A stretch of DNA of 48,636 nt from Deltaproteobacteria bacterium (GTDB lineage Bacteria > Myxococcota_A > UBA9160 > SZUA-336). The position numbers and the translations under genes were made by a program. The notes under the pieces are model-generated. The model was not told where the DNA came from. It saw only the letters and a list, made by a program, of their open reading frames with translations, and did no database searches. Below are positions 23,835 to 31,646 of this stretch, piece after piece. The stretch spans positions 1 to 48,636 of the forward strand of contig JAJDAJ010000076.1 of assembly GCA_029261925.1 (NCBI GenBank), given 5' to 3'. Position 1 is the stretch's first letter. Each line of letters starts with the position of its first letter.

Positions 23835-24515
23835 ATGGCGAAGGAGAAGGTGGCGATCCTCGGGGGCACGGGCGAGCAGGGCCTGGGCCTGGCGTACCGC
23901 TTCGCGAAGGCCGGCGACCGCGAGGTCGTGATCGGCAGCCGCAAGGAGGAGCGCGCGCTGACCGCGGCCGAGGAGGTCAATGGCAAGATCACGGGCGCGG
24001 GCGTGGTCGGGCTGGAGAACGCCGCCGCCACGCGCGCGGCGCAGGGCGGGATCGTGATCCTCTCGGTGCCCTTCGAGCACACGGCCGGGACGATCAAGTC
24101 GATCCGCGACGAGCTCACGCCCGAGACCGCGGTGGTCTCGATGGGCGTTCCGCTGGCCACGGCGATCGGCGACGTCGCCGGCCGCGTGGTGGGCGTGTCG
24201 CAGGGCTCGTGCGCGGAGCTGTGCCAGGCGCTGGTGCCCGACGGCGTTCCCGTGGTCTCGGCCTTCCAGAACGTGGGCGCTCACCGCCTGCTCGACCTGG
24301 GCCACGAGGTGGAGTGCGACGTGATCGTCTCGGGTGCAAAGGGCCCGCGTCAGCGCGTGATGGCCCTCTGCGACGACATTGCCGGCACGCGCGCGATCGA
24401 CGGGGGTCCGCTGTACAACGCGCGCTACGTCGAGCAGTGGACCGCGCTGCTGATCGGCATCAACATTCGCCACAAGCTCCGCGAGGGCACGGGCTTCCGC
24501 ATCACCTACCTGTAG
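23835..24515 (+). CDS. npdG: NADPH:F420 oxidoreductase
   Basis: A 226-residue Rossmann protein of the NADPH-dependent F420 reductase (FNO/NpdG) family, exchanging hydride between NADPH and coenzyme F420. VAILGGTGEQGLGLAYRFAKAG at residues 6-27 binds the nucleotide; VIGSRKEERA gives the 2'-phosphate site; VVSMGVPLA, SAFQNVGAH and GPLYNARYVEQ are family blocks near the F420 pocket. The ATG at 23835 has an AGGAG site, so the longer upstream frame (to 23781) is rejected. Its presence implies that the cell makes or uses F420, supporting the LLM oxidoreductase at 13050. Confidence 0.92.
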   Translation: MAKEKVAILGGTGEQGLGLAYRFAKAGDREVVIGSRKEERALTAAEEVNGKITGAGVVGLENAAATRAAQGGIVILSVPFEHTAGTIKSIRDELTPETAVVSMGVPLATAIGDVAGRVVGVSQGSCAELCQALVPDGVPVVSAFQNVGAHRLLDLGHEVECDVIVSGAKGPRQRVMALCDDIAGTRAIDGGPLYNARYVEQWTALLIGINIRHKLREGTGFRITYL

Positions 24516-24550
24516 GCGTCGCACCACTCGCGAGCGCGACCCCCGACATC

Positions 24551-25177
24551 TCAGCGCCAGGCGAACTTCGGCTGCTCGTAGTGCGCCACGCGGGTGTCGC
24601 GGCCGTGCAGGCCGACCTCGCGCAGCTGGTACAGGATGGCGGCCGTCGGGGAGTGGATGGTCGTGCCCAGCTCGCTCTCGAACGGGATCGAGAGCACGGG
24701 TCGCTCGCTCTCGGGAATGCTCCAGAGCCGGGGCACCTCGGGGCGCTCCAGCGCGCTCAGCGGCACGCGGTAGGCGTGCGCGACCTCGTCGGGGCTGGGG
24801 ATCAGCCGGGCCGGGTGCTCGGCCCAGACCACGACCGGGGTCATGACGTAGCCGGAGCGCGTGGCGAAGTCGTCGAGCTTGCCGAGCACCGAGGCGGGCT
24901 CGAGCTCGAGCCCGACCTCCTCGTGCAGCTCGCGCAGCGCGGCCTGCTCGGCCGTCTCGCCCGGATCGACGCGGCCCCCGGGCAGGGCCCACTGCCCCGC
25001 GTGGCTGCCCAGCGAGGAGGCGCGGCGCGTGATCGCGAAGCAGGCGCGGCCGCCCCCGTCGGGCAGAACCGTGACCGCGACCGCGGCGGCCCGGCGCTCG
25101 CCCGGCGCGATCGCGCGGCGCTCGAACGCGTCGAGGTGACCCTCGATGCGCGCGCGCAGCTCCGGTCCGGCGCGCAC
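24551..25177 (-). CDS. Nudix hydrolase, CoA-pyrophosphatase-like
   Basis: A 208-residue pyrophosphohydrolase. The Nudix box GRVDPGETAEQAALRELHEE then VGL (from residue ~68) is complete. Upstream, TRRASSLGSHAGQWALPGG matches the extra motif of CoA diphosphatases (NudL/PCD1 type), which cleave CoA and acyl-CoAs to 4'-phosphopantetheine compounds. A GTG at 25177 was chosen as the only start before the box in a sensible place. It is 26 bp downstream of the acyl-CoA dehydrogenase pair, where CoA-ester housekeeping makes sense. Exact substrate is inferred. Confidence 0.88.
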   Translation of the reverse strand: MRAGPELRARIEGHLDAFERRAIAPGERRAAAVAVTVLPDGGGRACFAITRRASSLGSHAGQWALPGGRVDPGETAEQAALRELHEEVGLELEPASVLGKLDDFATRSGYVMTPVVVWAEHPARLIPSPDEVAHAYRVPLSALERPEVPRLWSIPESERPVLSIPFESELGTTIHSPTAAILYQLREVGLHGRDTRVAHYEQPKFAWR

Positions 25178-25203
25178 TAGCTGCGGGCTCCGCGGGTGCG
25201 CAC

Positions 25204-26367
25204 TCAGTCCTTGGGCAGCCCGAGGATGCGCTCGGCGATGATGTTGCGCTGGATGTTGGGCGTGCCGCCTCCGATCACGGTCTCGGGCCAGGACAGCGCG
25301 TCGTGCTGCCAGCGGCCGTCGTCGAGCGCGCCGGGCGCGCCCTTCATCAGCACGCTCGCGGGGCCCTCGAGCTCGAGCGCGAACTCGGCCATCTCGACCT
25401 CGAGCTGCGCCTTGTGCAGCTTGTTGACCGAGGTCTCGCTGCCCAGCGGCTCGCCGCGCAGCTGCCGCGTCAGGTAGCGCAGGCCGTTGAGACGCATGGC
25501 CTCGACGCGCGCCTCGAAGCGCCCCAGCCGGCGGCGCACCGCGGGGTCCTCGCTCGCCGTCCGGCCGCCGCGCTCGACGCGGCGCGCCAGGTCGCGCAGG
25601 TCGGCGAGCTTGCGCTGCATGCCGGTGACCTCGGCGATCCCGGAGCGCTCGTTCGCCAGCGAGGTGATGGTCACGCGCCAGCCCTGGCCCTCCTCGCCCA
25701 GGCGGCTGGCGACCGGTACGCGCACGTCGTCGAAGAACACCTCGCAGAACATCGCGTAGCCGGCCATGTTCTCGATCGGGCGGACGCTGACGCCGGGGCT
25801 GTCCATGTCGGCGAGCAGGCAGGTGATGCCGTCGTGCTTGTTCGCGGGGTCCCACGAGGTGCGCACCAGCAGGATGATCTTCCTCGACGCCTGTGCGATC
25901 GAGGTCCAGATCTTCTGCCCGCTGACCACGTAGTCGACGCCGTCGCGCACCGCGCGACACTGCAGCGCCGCCAGGTCGCTGCCGACGCCCGGCTCGGAGA
26001 AGCCCGTGCACCACTGGTAGGTGCCGTCGAGGATGTCGGGCAGGAGCTCGCGCTTCTGCGCCTCGGTCCCGTACGCCAGGATCGCCGGTCCCACCCACTG
26101 CAGGCCCATGAAGCAGGTGCCGAGCATGGGGGCCCGCGCACGCGCCATCTCCTCCTTCAGGATCACCTGCTGCGCCAGGCTGCCGCCGCCCCCGCCGTAC
26201 TCGGTCGGCCACGAGAAGCCCACCCAGCGCTTCTCGCGCACGGCGCGCAGCCAGCGCGTCATGAGCTGCGGGTCGTGGCGGTCCACGTGCTCGCCGAGCT
26301 GCTCGTCGAGGAAGGCGCGGACCTCGTCGCGGAAGGCCTCCTCTGCCGGGTCGAACGCGAAGTCCAT
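25204..26367 (-). CDS. Acyl-CoA dehydrogenase, second subunit of a pair
   Basis: A 387-residue FAD flavoprotein of the acyl-CoA dehydrogenase family, forming the alpha-beta double bond in acyl-CoAs and passing electrons to ETF. TGFSEPGVGSDLAALQ and VSGQKIWTS mark the flavin site; the C-terminus GGGTPNIQRNIIAERILGLPK is standard except that the usual T-S/N-E-I is TPNI. A Glu in SLANERSGIAE lies about where isovaleryl-CoA dehydrogenases keep their catalytic base. ATG overlaps the upstream stop as TGATG. The pairing with a dissimilar partner resembles actinobacterial alpha2beta2 dehydrogenases for steroid side chains (inference). Confidence 0.9.
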   Translation of the reverse strand: MDFAFDPAEEAFRDEVRAFLDEQLGEHVDRHDPQLMTRWLRAVREKRWVGFSWPTEYGGGGGSLAQQVILKEEMARARAPMLGTCFMGLQWVGPAILAYGTEAQKRELLPDILDGTYQWCTGFSEPGVGSDLAALQCRAVRDGVDYVVSGQKIWTSIAQASRKIILLVRTSWDPANKHDGITCLLADMDSPGVSVRPIENMAGYAMFCEVFFDDVRVPVASRLGEEGQGWRVTITSLANERSGIAEVTGMQRKLADLRDLARRVERGGRTASEDPAVRRRLGRFEARVEAMRLNGLRYLTRQLRGEPLGSETSVNKLHKAQLEVEMAEFALELEGPASVLMKGAPGALDDGRWQHDALSWPETVIGGGTPNIQRNIIAERILGLPKD

Positions 26368-27494
26368 CAGAGCCCTCCGAGCCGCGCCGCGCGCTCGTGG
26401 TGCGCGTCCTGGTCGCCGTACAGCGGGCGGCTCCACTTGGCGCGCTTGAGGTAGAGCTGGATGTCGTACTCGGCGGTGAAGCCGACGGCGCCGTGCAGGC
26501 CCACGCCGTCGATGCCGATGCGCGCGAAGGCCTCGCTGGCGTACGCCTTGGCCAGCGACGCCGAGCGCGGCAGCTCGCCGGGGCTCTCGTCGACGGCCCA
26601 GGCGGCGTAGTAGACCAGGGAGCGGAACGACTCCACGTCGACGTACATCTCGGCGAGCGGGTGCTTGACGCCCTGGTAGCGGCCGATCGGCGAGCCGAAC
26701 TGCACGCGCTCGCGCGCGTACTCCGTGGTGATCCGCAGCGCCTGCTCCGCGGCGCCGACCATCTCGGCCGCGGTGGCCACGGCGCCCTGGTCGGCGAGCC
26801 GCTCGATCGCGGGCCAGGCGGCGCCGGGGGTGCCGAGCAGGCGCTCGGGACCGACGCGCACGCCGTCGAGCTCCAGCGTTCCCGTGCGCCGCGTGGCGTC
26901 GATCGGCACCACGCTCTGCGCCGACACGCCGGGGTCGTCGCGCTCGAGCACGACCAGCGCCAGCGCATCGGGCGCGTCGCCGGTGCGGCAGGCGACCACC
27001 CAGAGGTCGGCCGCGCCCACGTCGGCGACCAGCGTCCTGCGCCCCTCGAGCCGCAGTCCCTCGCCGTCGGCGCTCGCGCGCAGCGTCACGCCCTCGGGGC
27101 CGAGGCGCGTCGCGTCGTCGTGCAGGGCGGGGACGCCGATGCGCCGGCCGGACGCCAGGTCGCCGAGCCAGCGCGCGCGCTGGCTCGCGTCGCCCGCCTC
27201 GACCAGCGCGGCGGCGGCCAGCGTGCTGGAGGCCAGCGGCAGCGGGAAGAGCCCCCGTCCGGTCTCCTCGAGCACCACGATCAGGTCCACCCAGGTCAGG
27301 CCGGCGCCGCCGTCGGCCTCGGGAACGATCAGGCCGCACCAGCCCAGCTCCGCGATCTCGTCCCAGAGCCCGCGGTCGAAGGCCTCGGGGGCACGCGACA
27401 GCTCCCGCACGCGCTCGAGCCCGCAGCGCTCGTCCAGGAGCTTGCGGACCTCCTCGCGCAGCAGGTCCTGCTCGTCCGAGAATCCGAAGTCCAT
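26367..27494 (-). CDS. Acyl-CoA dehydrogenase, first subunit of a pair
   Basis: A 375-residue acyl-CoA dehydrogenase family member. It starts MDFGFSDEQDLLREEVRKLL; AEQALRITTEYARERVQFGSPIGRYQGVKH is the core helix region with the flavin-contacting Arg and Gln; GLHGAVGFTAEYDIQLYLKRAK near the C-terminus places a Glu where medium-chain acyl-CoA dehydrogenase has its catalytic base. The middle beta domain is degenerate compared with its partner (the usual TEPxxGSD motif is absent), a common sign of the divergent subunit in heterotetramers. Stop overlaps the partner's start by one base. Its own upstream region is the 551-bp gap shared with nrdJ. Confidence 0.9.
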   Translation of the reverse strand: MDFGFSDEQDLLREEVRKLLDERCGLERVRELSRAPEAFDRGLWDEIAELGWCGLIVPEADGGAGLTWVDLIVVLEETGRGLFPLPLASSTLAAAALVEAGDASQRARWLGDLASGRRIGVPALHDDATRLGPEGVTLRASADGEGLRLEGRRTLVADVGAADLWVVACRTGDAPDALALVVLERDDPGVSAQSVVPIDATRRTGTLELDGVRVGPERLLGTPGAAWPAIERLADQGAVATAAEMVGAAEQALRITTEYARERVQFGSPIGRYQGVKHPLAEMYVDVESFRSLVYYAAWAVDESPGELPRSASLAKAYASEAFARIGIDGVGLHGAVGFTAEYDIQLYLKRAKWSRPLYGDQDAHHERAARLGGL

Positions 27495-27531
27495 CGGTCC
27501 ATGTTGGCAACCCGGGGTGGGGGGCGCGAGC

Positions 27532-27561
27532 GCGGTCCGGCCGCCGGAGGGCCCGGACCGC
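27532..27561. repeat. 9-bp inverted repeat upstream of acyl-CoA dehydrogenases
   Basis: GCGGTCCGG (27532-27540) and CCGGACCGC (27553-27561) are exact complements with a 12-nt spacer, 38 bp upstream of the dehydrogenase start on the minus strand. It is either a leader hairpin or an operator. Confidence 0.4.
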
Positions 27562-27728
27562 CCGGACCCGCAAGGCGCTGCGGGGCCGGATCCGGGCTGC
27601 CGGGGTGGCGGGCGGGTCCCGACCGGGCCGCCATGCGAGCTCCCGAGCCAACTCCGAGCGAAAACAGTCAGTTACAGAACTCGCCTGCGGCCGTGCGCCG
27701 GCGCGCGGCGCGGTCCGTCGCACTGCGG

Positions 27729-27760
27729 GGACTTTCCCTCGGTCGAAAGTCCTTTATTCT
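27729..27760 (+). terminator. Terminator-like hairpin with T-rich tail
   Basis: GGACTTTC (27729-27736) and GAAAGTCC (27745-27752) form a perfect 8-bp stem with an 8-nt loop, followed by TTTATTCT. On the plus strand this looks like an intrinsic terminator, yet no plus-strand gene lies upstream within 3 kb. It may end a short untranslated RNA or be a regulatory dyad of the nrdJ promoter. Confidence 0.4.
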
Positions 27761-27773
27761 CAACATCTTGGAG
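27758..27773. promoter_or_regulatory. NrdR-box-like site 1
   Basis: TCTCAACATCTTGGAG. The core CAACATCTTG matches 8 of 10 positions of the NrdR box core CwAtATaTwG as I recall it from the literature. It lies 31 bp (about three helical turns) upstream of the second box, the usual tandem spacing for the ATP/dATP-sensing repressor NrdR. Confidence 0.5.
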
Positions 27774-27788
27774 ATAGAGCGCCGTCAG

Positions 27789-27804
27789 CATCAAGATATT
27801 GTGC
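27789..27804. promoter_or_regulatory. NrdR-box-like site 2
   Basis: CATCAAGATATTGTGC. The core CAAGATATTG matches 9 of 10 positions of the NrdR box core CwAtATaTwG. Paired with the site at 27758, it predicts NrdR repression of nrdJ. Confidence 0.5.
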
Positions 27805-27945
27805 CTGTACGCGTTGACCTGCGCGGAGCGCCGGGGTACAACCGAAACTTCGGGATTCAAGGATTCTCTCGGGCGGCCAGGGGGGGCTACGGGCTGCACG
27901 GAGAAGCGGGCGGTGGGATGCCGGAGGAGGTTTTCGCCGTCCGGG

Positions 27946-27964
27946 GGCCCCGAGGTACGGGGCC
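27946..27964 (+). other. GC hairpin in the nrdJ leader
   Basis: GGCCCCG and CGGGGCC form a 7-bp stem with the loop AGGTA, about 80 nt before the nrdJ start. Confidence 0.4.
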
Positions 27965-28045
27965 TCTCCTTGACCCCCTGAACTGCGCCGCGCGTCCGCG
28001 CGTGCGCTTGCGCGGGGGGGTCACGCGACGACCATGAGGGGGGTC

Positions 28046-30784
28046 ATGACGTACGGATCGGGTGCACCGCGGATCGAGATCGAGCGCCACTTCACGCGAG
28101 CGGGCGAGAGCGTCTGGGAGACAGTGGAGTGGGAGCGGCGTACGGCCCGCATCAGCGGTGAGGATGGCGAGTCCGTCTTCGAGCAGGAGGGCATCGAGGT
28201 CCCGCGATCCTGGTCCCCGTTGGCCACGAACATCGTGGCATCCAAGTACTTCCGCGGGCACCTGGGTACGCCCCACCGCGAGCACAGCGTCAAGCAGCTG
28301 ATCGGGCGCGTGGTGGAGACCATCACGCGCTGGGGCCGCGACGGCGGCTACTTCGCCGACGCCGATCAGGAGCAGGCGTTCGCCGACGAGCTGACCTACC
28401 TGCTGCTGCACCAGAAGGGCTGCTTCAACTCGCCCGTCTGGTTCAACCTCGGCGTGGTCGAGCCCGACGGGCGCACCGTCCCGCAGCAGGCCAGCGCCTG
28501 CTTCATCAACTCGGTCGAGGACTCCATGGGCTCCATCATGGACCTGGCCAAGACCGAGGCGATGCTCTTCAAGGGCGGGTCGGGCACGGGCTCCAACCTG
28601 TCCACCATCCGCAGCTCCCGCGAGCCGCTCGCGGGGGGCGGAATCGCCAGCGGTCCCGTCTCCTTCATGAAGGGGCTCGACTCGTTCGCCGGCGTCATCC
28701 GCTCGGGCGGCAAGACGCGCCGCGCCGCGAAGATGGTGATCCTGAACGCGGACCACCCCGACATCATGGACTTCGTGCGCTGCAAGGCCGAGGAGGAGCG
28801 CAAGGCCTGGTCCCTGATCGACTCCGGCTACGACGGGCGCTTCAACATGGCCGGCGGCGCTTACGAGTCGGTGCAGTACCAGAACGCCAACCACTCCGTG
28901 CGCCTGCCCGACACCTTCATGCGCGCCGTCGAGACCGACGGCCCCTGGCAGACGCGCTCGGTGACCGCCGGCGAGGTCGTGGACACCTACCGCTCGCGCG
29001 AGCTGCTGCGGGAGATGGCGGAGTCGGCGCATGTCTGCGGCGATCCCGGGGTGCAGTACGACACCACGATCAACCGCTGGAACCCGGTCAAGAACACGGG
29101 TCGCATCAACGCCACCAATCCCTGCAGCGAGTTCATCTTCCTGGACGACACCGCCTGCAACCTGGCGTCGCTCAACCTGCTGACGTTCGCCGACGAGCGG
29201 GGCCGCTTCCGCACGCGTGACTTCGAGCAGGCCGTCGATGTCTTCATCCTGGCGATGGAGATCATCGTCGACTTCGCCGACTACCCGACCGAGCGCATCG
29301 CGACCAACAGCCACGCGCTGCGACCCCTGGGTCTGGGCTACGCGAACCTGGGCGCGCTGCTCATGCTCAACGGCCAGCCCTACGACGGCGACGAGGGCCG
29401 GAACCTCTGCGCGGCGATCACCTCGCTGATGTCCGGCCGCGCCTACCGGCGCTCGGCCGAGATCGCGCAGCGCGTCGGGCCGTTCTCGGAGTACGAGAAG
29501 AACCGCGCGCCGTTCCTCGAGGTGATCGGCCTGCACAAGGAGTACGCCGACCGCGTGGCGACGCCGGGCACTCCCGACGACCTGCACGAGGCGTCGCGCG
29601 TCGCCTGGGACGAGGCACTGATGCTCGGCCGCCGCTGCGGCTTCCGCAACGGTCAGGTCACGGTGCTGGCGCCAACCGGCACGATCGCGTTCATGATGGA
29701 CTGCGATACCACCGGCATCGAGCCGGACATCGCCCTGGTCAAGTACAAGCAGCTCGTCGGCGGCGGCGTGCTCAAGATCGTCAACCGCACGGTCCCGGGC
29801 GCGCTGCGCAGCCGCGGCTACTCCGACGCGCAGATCGCCTCGATCGTCGAGTACGTCGAGGCCAACGACACCATCGAGGGCGCACCCGGCCTGCGCGACG
29901 AGCACCTGCCGATCTTCGACTGCGCCTTCCCCTCGGCGCGCGGCTCGCGCTCGATCCACTACATGGGCCACATCCGCATGATGGCTGCCGCGCAGCCGTT
30001 CCTGTCGGGGGGGATCTCCAAGACCGTCAACCTCCCGGCCGACTGCTCGGTCGAGGACGTCGAGCAGGCGTACCTCGAGGGCTGGAAGCTGGGCCTGAAG
30101 TCGCTCGCGGTGTACCGCGATGGCTCCAAGCGCACGCAGCCGCTGAACACCAGGACCGAGAAGGCGGTGGCGGGGAGTGTCGAGGCGGGCGCCGAGCCGC
30201 GCCCGTACCGGCGCAAGCTGCCGGATGTGCGCGCGGCGGTCACGCACAAGTTCTCCATCGCGGGCCACGATGGGTACCTGACCGTCGGCCAGTACGAGGA
30301 CGGCGAGCCGGGCGAGCTCTTCCTGAAGATGGCGAAGGAGGGCTCGACGATCTCGGGCCTGATGGACTCGCTGGCCATCATGTCGTCGCTGGCGCTGCAG
30401 TACGGCGTGCCGCTCAAGGCCATGGTCGACAAGTTCAGCCACACGCGCTTCGAGCCGGCCGGGTTCACGCAGAATCAGGAGATCCCGTTCGCGAAGTCGG
30501 TCATCGACTACGTCTTCCGCTGGCTCGGCATGCACTACCAGGCCGATCAGTCGGACGAGGCGGAGACCGAGCCGCCCGCCGCGGCGCTGGCTTCCGAGGC
30601 GCCGGCTCCCGCCGGCGAGGCGCCGGCGGTCGTGCCGATCCGCGGCGGCAGCACCGACGAGCCGCTGCGCGCGGCGGCAGGCCAGAGCGACGCACCGCCG
30701 TGCTCCAGCTGCGGCACCATCATGGTGCGCTCGGGCGCGTGTCACACGTGCCCGAGCTGCGGCGAGACCGGCGGCTGCGGCTGA
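28046..30784 (+). CDS. nrdJ: Adenosylcobalamin-dependent (class II) ribonucleotide reductase
   Basis: A 912-residue single-chain enzyme that reduces ribonucleotides to deoxyribonucleotides using an adenosylcobalamin-generated thiyl radical, with no oxygen needed. Active-site pieces: the first Cys in SACFINSVEDS, NATNPCSEFIFLDDTACNL near residue 355 with the Asn-Cys-Glu set, and VLAPTGTIAFMMD. The C-terminus adds a long Ala/Pro linker and a zinc-ribbon-like tail CSSCGTIMVRSGACHTCPSC, which ends CG and may help re-reduce the active site. ATG at 28046 was chosen over 28034 because GAGGGGGG lies at the right distance. It is probably repressed by NrdR through the tandem boxes upstream. Confidence 0.96.
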   Translation: MTYGSGAPRIEIERHFTRAGESVWETVEWERRTARISGEDGESVFEQEGIEVPRSWSPLATNIVASKYFRGHLGTPHREHSVKQLIGRVVETITRWGRDGGYFADADQEQAFADELTYLLLHQKGCFNSPVWFNLGVVEPDGRTVPQQASACFINSVEDSMGSIMDLAKTEAMLFKGGSGTGSNLSTIRSSREPLAGGGIASGPVSFMKGLDSFAGVIRSGGKTRRAAKMVILNADHPDIMDFVRCKAEEERKAWSLIDSGYDGRFNMAGGAYESVQYQNANHSVRLPDTFMRAVETDGPWQTRSVTAGEVVDTYRSRELLREMAESAHVCGDPGVQYDTTINRWNPVKNTGRINATNPCSEFIFLDDTACNLASLNLLTFADERGRFRTRDFEQAVDVFILAMEIIVDFADYPTERIATNSHALRPLGLGYANLGALLMLNGQPYDGDEGRNLCAAITSLMSGRAYRRSAEIAQRVGPFSEYEKNRAPFLEVIGLHKEYADRVATPGTPDDLHEASRVAWDEALMLGRRCGFRNGQVTVLAPTGTIAFMMDCDTTGIEPDIALVKYKQLVGGGVLKIVNRTVPGALRSRGYSDAQIASIVEYVEANDTIEGAPGLRDEHLPIFDCAFPSARGSRSIHYMGHIRMMAAAQPFLSGGISKTVNLPADCSVEDVEQAYLEGWKLGLKSLAVYRDGSKRTQPLNTRTEKAVAGSVEAGAEPRPYRRKLPDVRAAVTHKFSIAGHDGYLTVGQYEDGEPGELFLKMAKEGSTISGLMDSLAIMSSLALQYGVPLKAMVDKFSHTRFEPAGFTQNQEIPFAKSVIDYVFRWLGMHYQADQSDEAETEPPAAALASEAPAPAGEAPAVVPIRGGSTDEPLRAAAGQSDAPPCSSCGTIMVRSGACHTCPSCGETGGCG

Positions 30785-31149
30785 CGGCCATCTCGAAGGT
30801 CCCGCGCCGCGGCGCGGCAGCGCTGCTGGCCGCGGCGCTGGGCCTCGCCGCGTGCGCGACGCCGGGCGTGAAGGATGGCGCCGCGGTCGGTGCGGGCGTG
30901 GGCGCAGCCGCGGGTGCCGTGACCGCGGGGGACGCCGGCGACGGCGCGCTGGCCGGTCTCGCGATCGGCGCGCTGGTGGGCGGGGTGATCGGCTGGTGGC
31001 TCGGTGATCCCGCGGCCCGCGGGCCCGACAGCGACGGCGATCGCGTGGTCGACGCCCAGGACAACTGTCCGACGGTCTCGAACAAGACGCAGCAGGACGT
31101 CGACGGGGACGGCCGCGGCGACGCCTGCGATCCCGACACCTCGCCCTGA
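30748..31149 (+). CDS. Glycine-zipper lipoprotein with thrombospondin type 3 repeat
   Basis: About 134 residues. The start is uncertain: a GTG at 30748 inside the nrdJ 3' end is my choice; GTGs at 30739 and 30700 are alternatives. A basic segment (KVPRRG) and hydrophobic stretch lead to the lipobox LAAC, predicting a lipoprotein. Next is a glycine-zipper membrane-associated region (AVGAGVGAAAGAVTAG then LAGLAIGALVGGVIGWWLG). The tail is a TSP3-like calcium-binding repeat (DSDGDRVVDAQDNCPTVSN, DVDGDGRGDACD). The role is probably in the outer membrane or periplasm; similar proteins are common in Myxococcota-type genomes. Confidence 0.75.
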   Translation: MPELRRDRRLRLTAISKVPRRGAAALLAAALGLAACATPGVKDGAAVGAGVGAAAGAVTAGDAGDGALAGLAIGALVGGVIGWWLGDPAARGPDSDGDRVVDAQDNCPTVSNKTQQDVDGDGRGDACDPDTSP

Positions 31150-31294
31150 GCCGCCCGGAGCCCGGACGCATGCCGTTCCGGGGACGCCCAGTGGCCCGGC
31201 GGGGCCTGGCCTGTAATCGGGGCCTGCCCCGTGGCGTACTCCCGGCTGGCGGCCGCGATCCGTGCCCCGGGCGGGGCCGCAGGGAGGGACGCCG

Positions 31295-31630
31295 ATGAGA
31301 GCCGCATGGGTCACCCTGGCCTGCGGATCAGTGCTCGCGGGCGGCGCGCTGGCCTCGGCCCTCGAGCCCGGGTCCCCGGCCGGGATCGCGGAGGCGGTGC
31401 CCGCCCCCCACGAGCCCGGCCCGAGCCCGTACGATGGGATCCTTGAGCCGCACCGATCCGCAGAGGCCGGCGCCGCTGCGCCCGGGGTCCCCCGCCGGGG
31501 CCTCCGGGGCGTTCAGCCGGGCATCTTCTACGGGGGTCCGCCCCCGATCGACACCCCGGGGCCCCACGCCGGCGTCCTGCTCGCGCTGGCCGGCGCGGCC
31601 CTGGGCCTGGCGCGGCGCCGCCGCCCCTGA
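31295..31630 (+). CDS. Small secreted protein with PEP-CTERM-like C-terminal anchor
   Basis: A 111-residue protein starting at an ATG with GGGAGGGA upstream. It has a signal peptide (WVTLACGSVLAGGALASA), a Pro/Gly/Ala-rich middle without recognisable domain (one short GIFYGGPPPIDTPGP stretch), and a C-terminus of Pro-Gly-Pro, a 16-residue hydrophobic helix and RRRRP. That tripartite tail is the layout of PEP-CTERM-type sorting signals, though the exact PEP box is replaced. It ends 16 bp before the decaheme cytochrome gene, so it is likely in the same operon. Confidence 0.65.
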   Translation: MRAAWVTLACGSVLAGGALASALEPGSPAGIAEAVPAPHEPGPSPYDGILEPHRSAEAGAAAPGVPRRGLRGVQPGIFYGGPPPIDTPGPHAGVLLALAGAALGLARRRRP

Positions 31631-31646
31631 GCGCCGCGCCGTGCGG

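Larger units (their letters stand above)
27495..28045. other. 551-bp divergent non-coding region upstream of nrdJ
   Basis: The only stretch over 300 bp without a gene. It holds a 9-bp inverted repeat near the dehydrogenase start (27532-27561), a terminator-like hairpin (27729-27760), two NrdR-box-like sites (27758-27773 and 27789-27804) in an AT-rich patch, and a GC hairpin (27946-27964). I see no convincing small ORF, tRNA or cobalamin riboswitch here. The nrdJ leader would be about 240 nt if transcription starts near the boxes. Confidence 0.7.

Noticed and set aside
27805..28045. Possible cobalamin riboswitch ahead of the B12-dependent nrdJ
   Set aside because: The leader length would fit, but I find no B12-box-like sequence (AGCCAGGAGACCTGCC type) nor the conserved CCGCAACTG-type core; the short GC hairpins alone are not evidence.
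27887..31171. 1094-codon open frame on the minus strand opposite nrdJ
   Set aside because: It is the antisense shadow of a clearly recognised gene; the translation is Arg/Ala-rich low-complexity sequence with no motif. Long antisense frames are expected at this GC content.
31434..31646. 71-codon N-terminal extension of the decaheme cytochrome
   Set aside because: It overlaps the small secreted protein in another frame and would place a low-complexity segment before the signal peptide; ATG 31647 gives a normal signal peptide.
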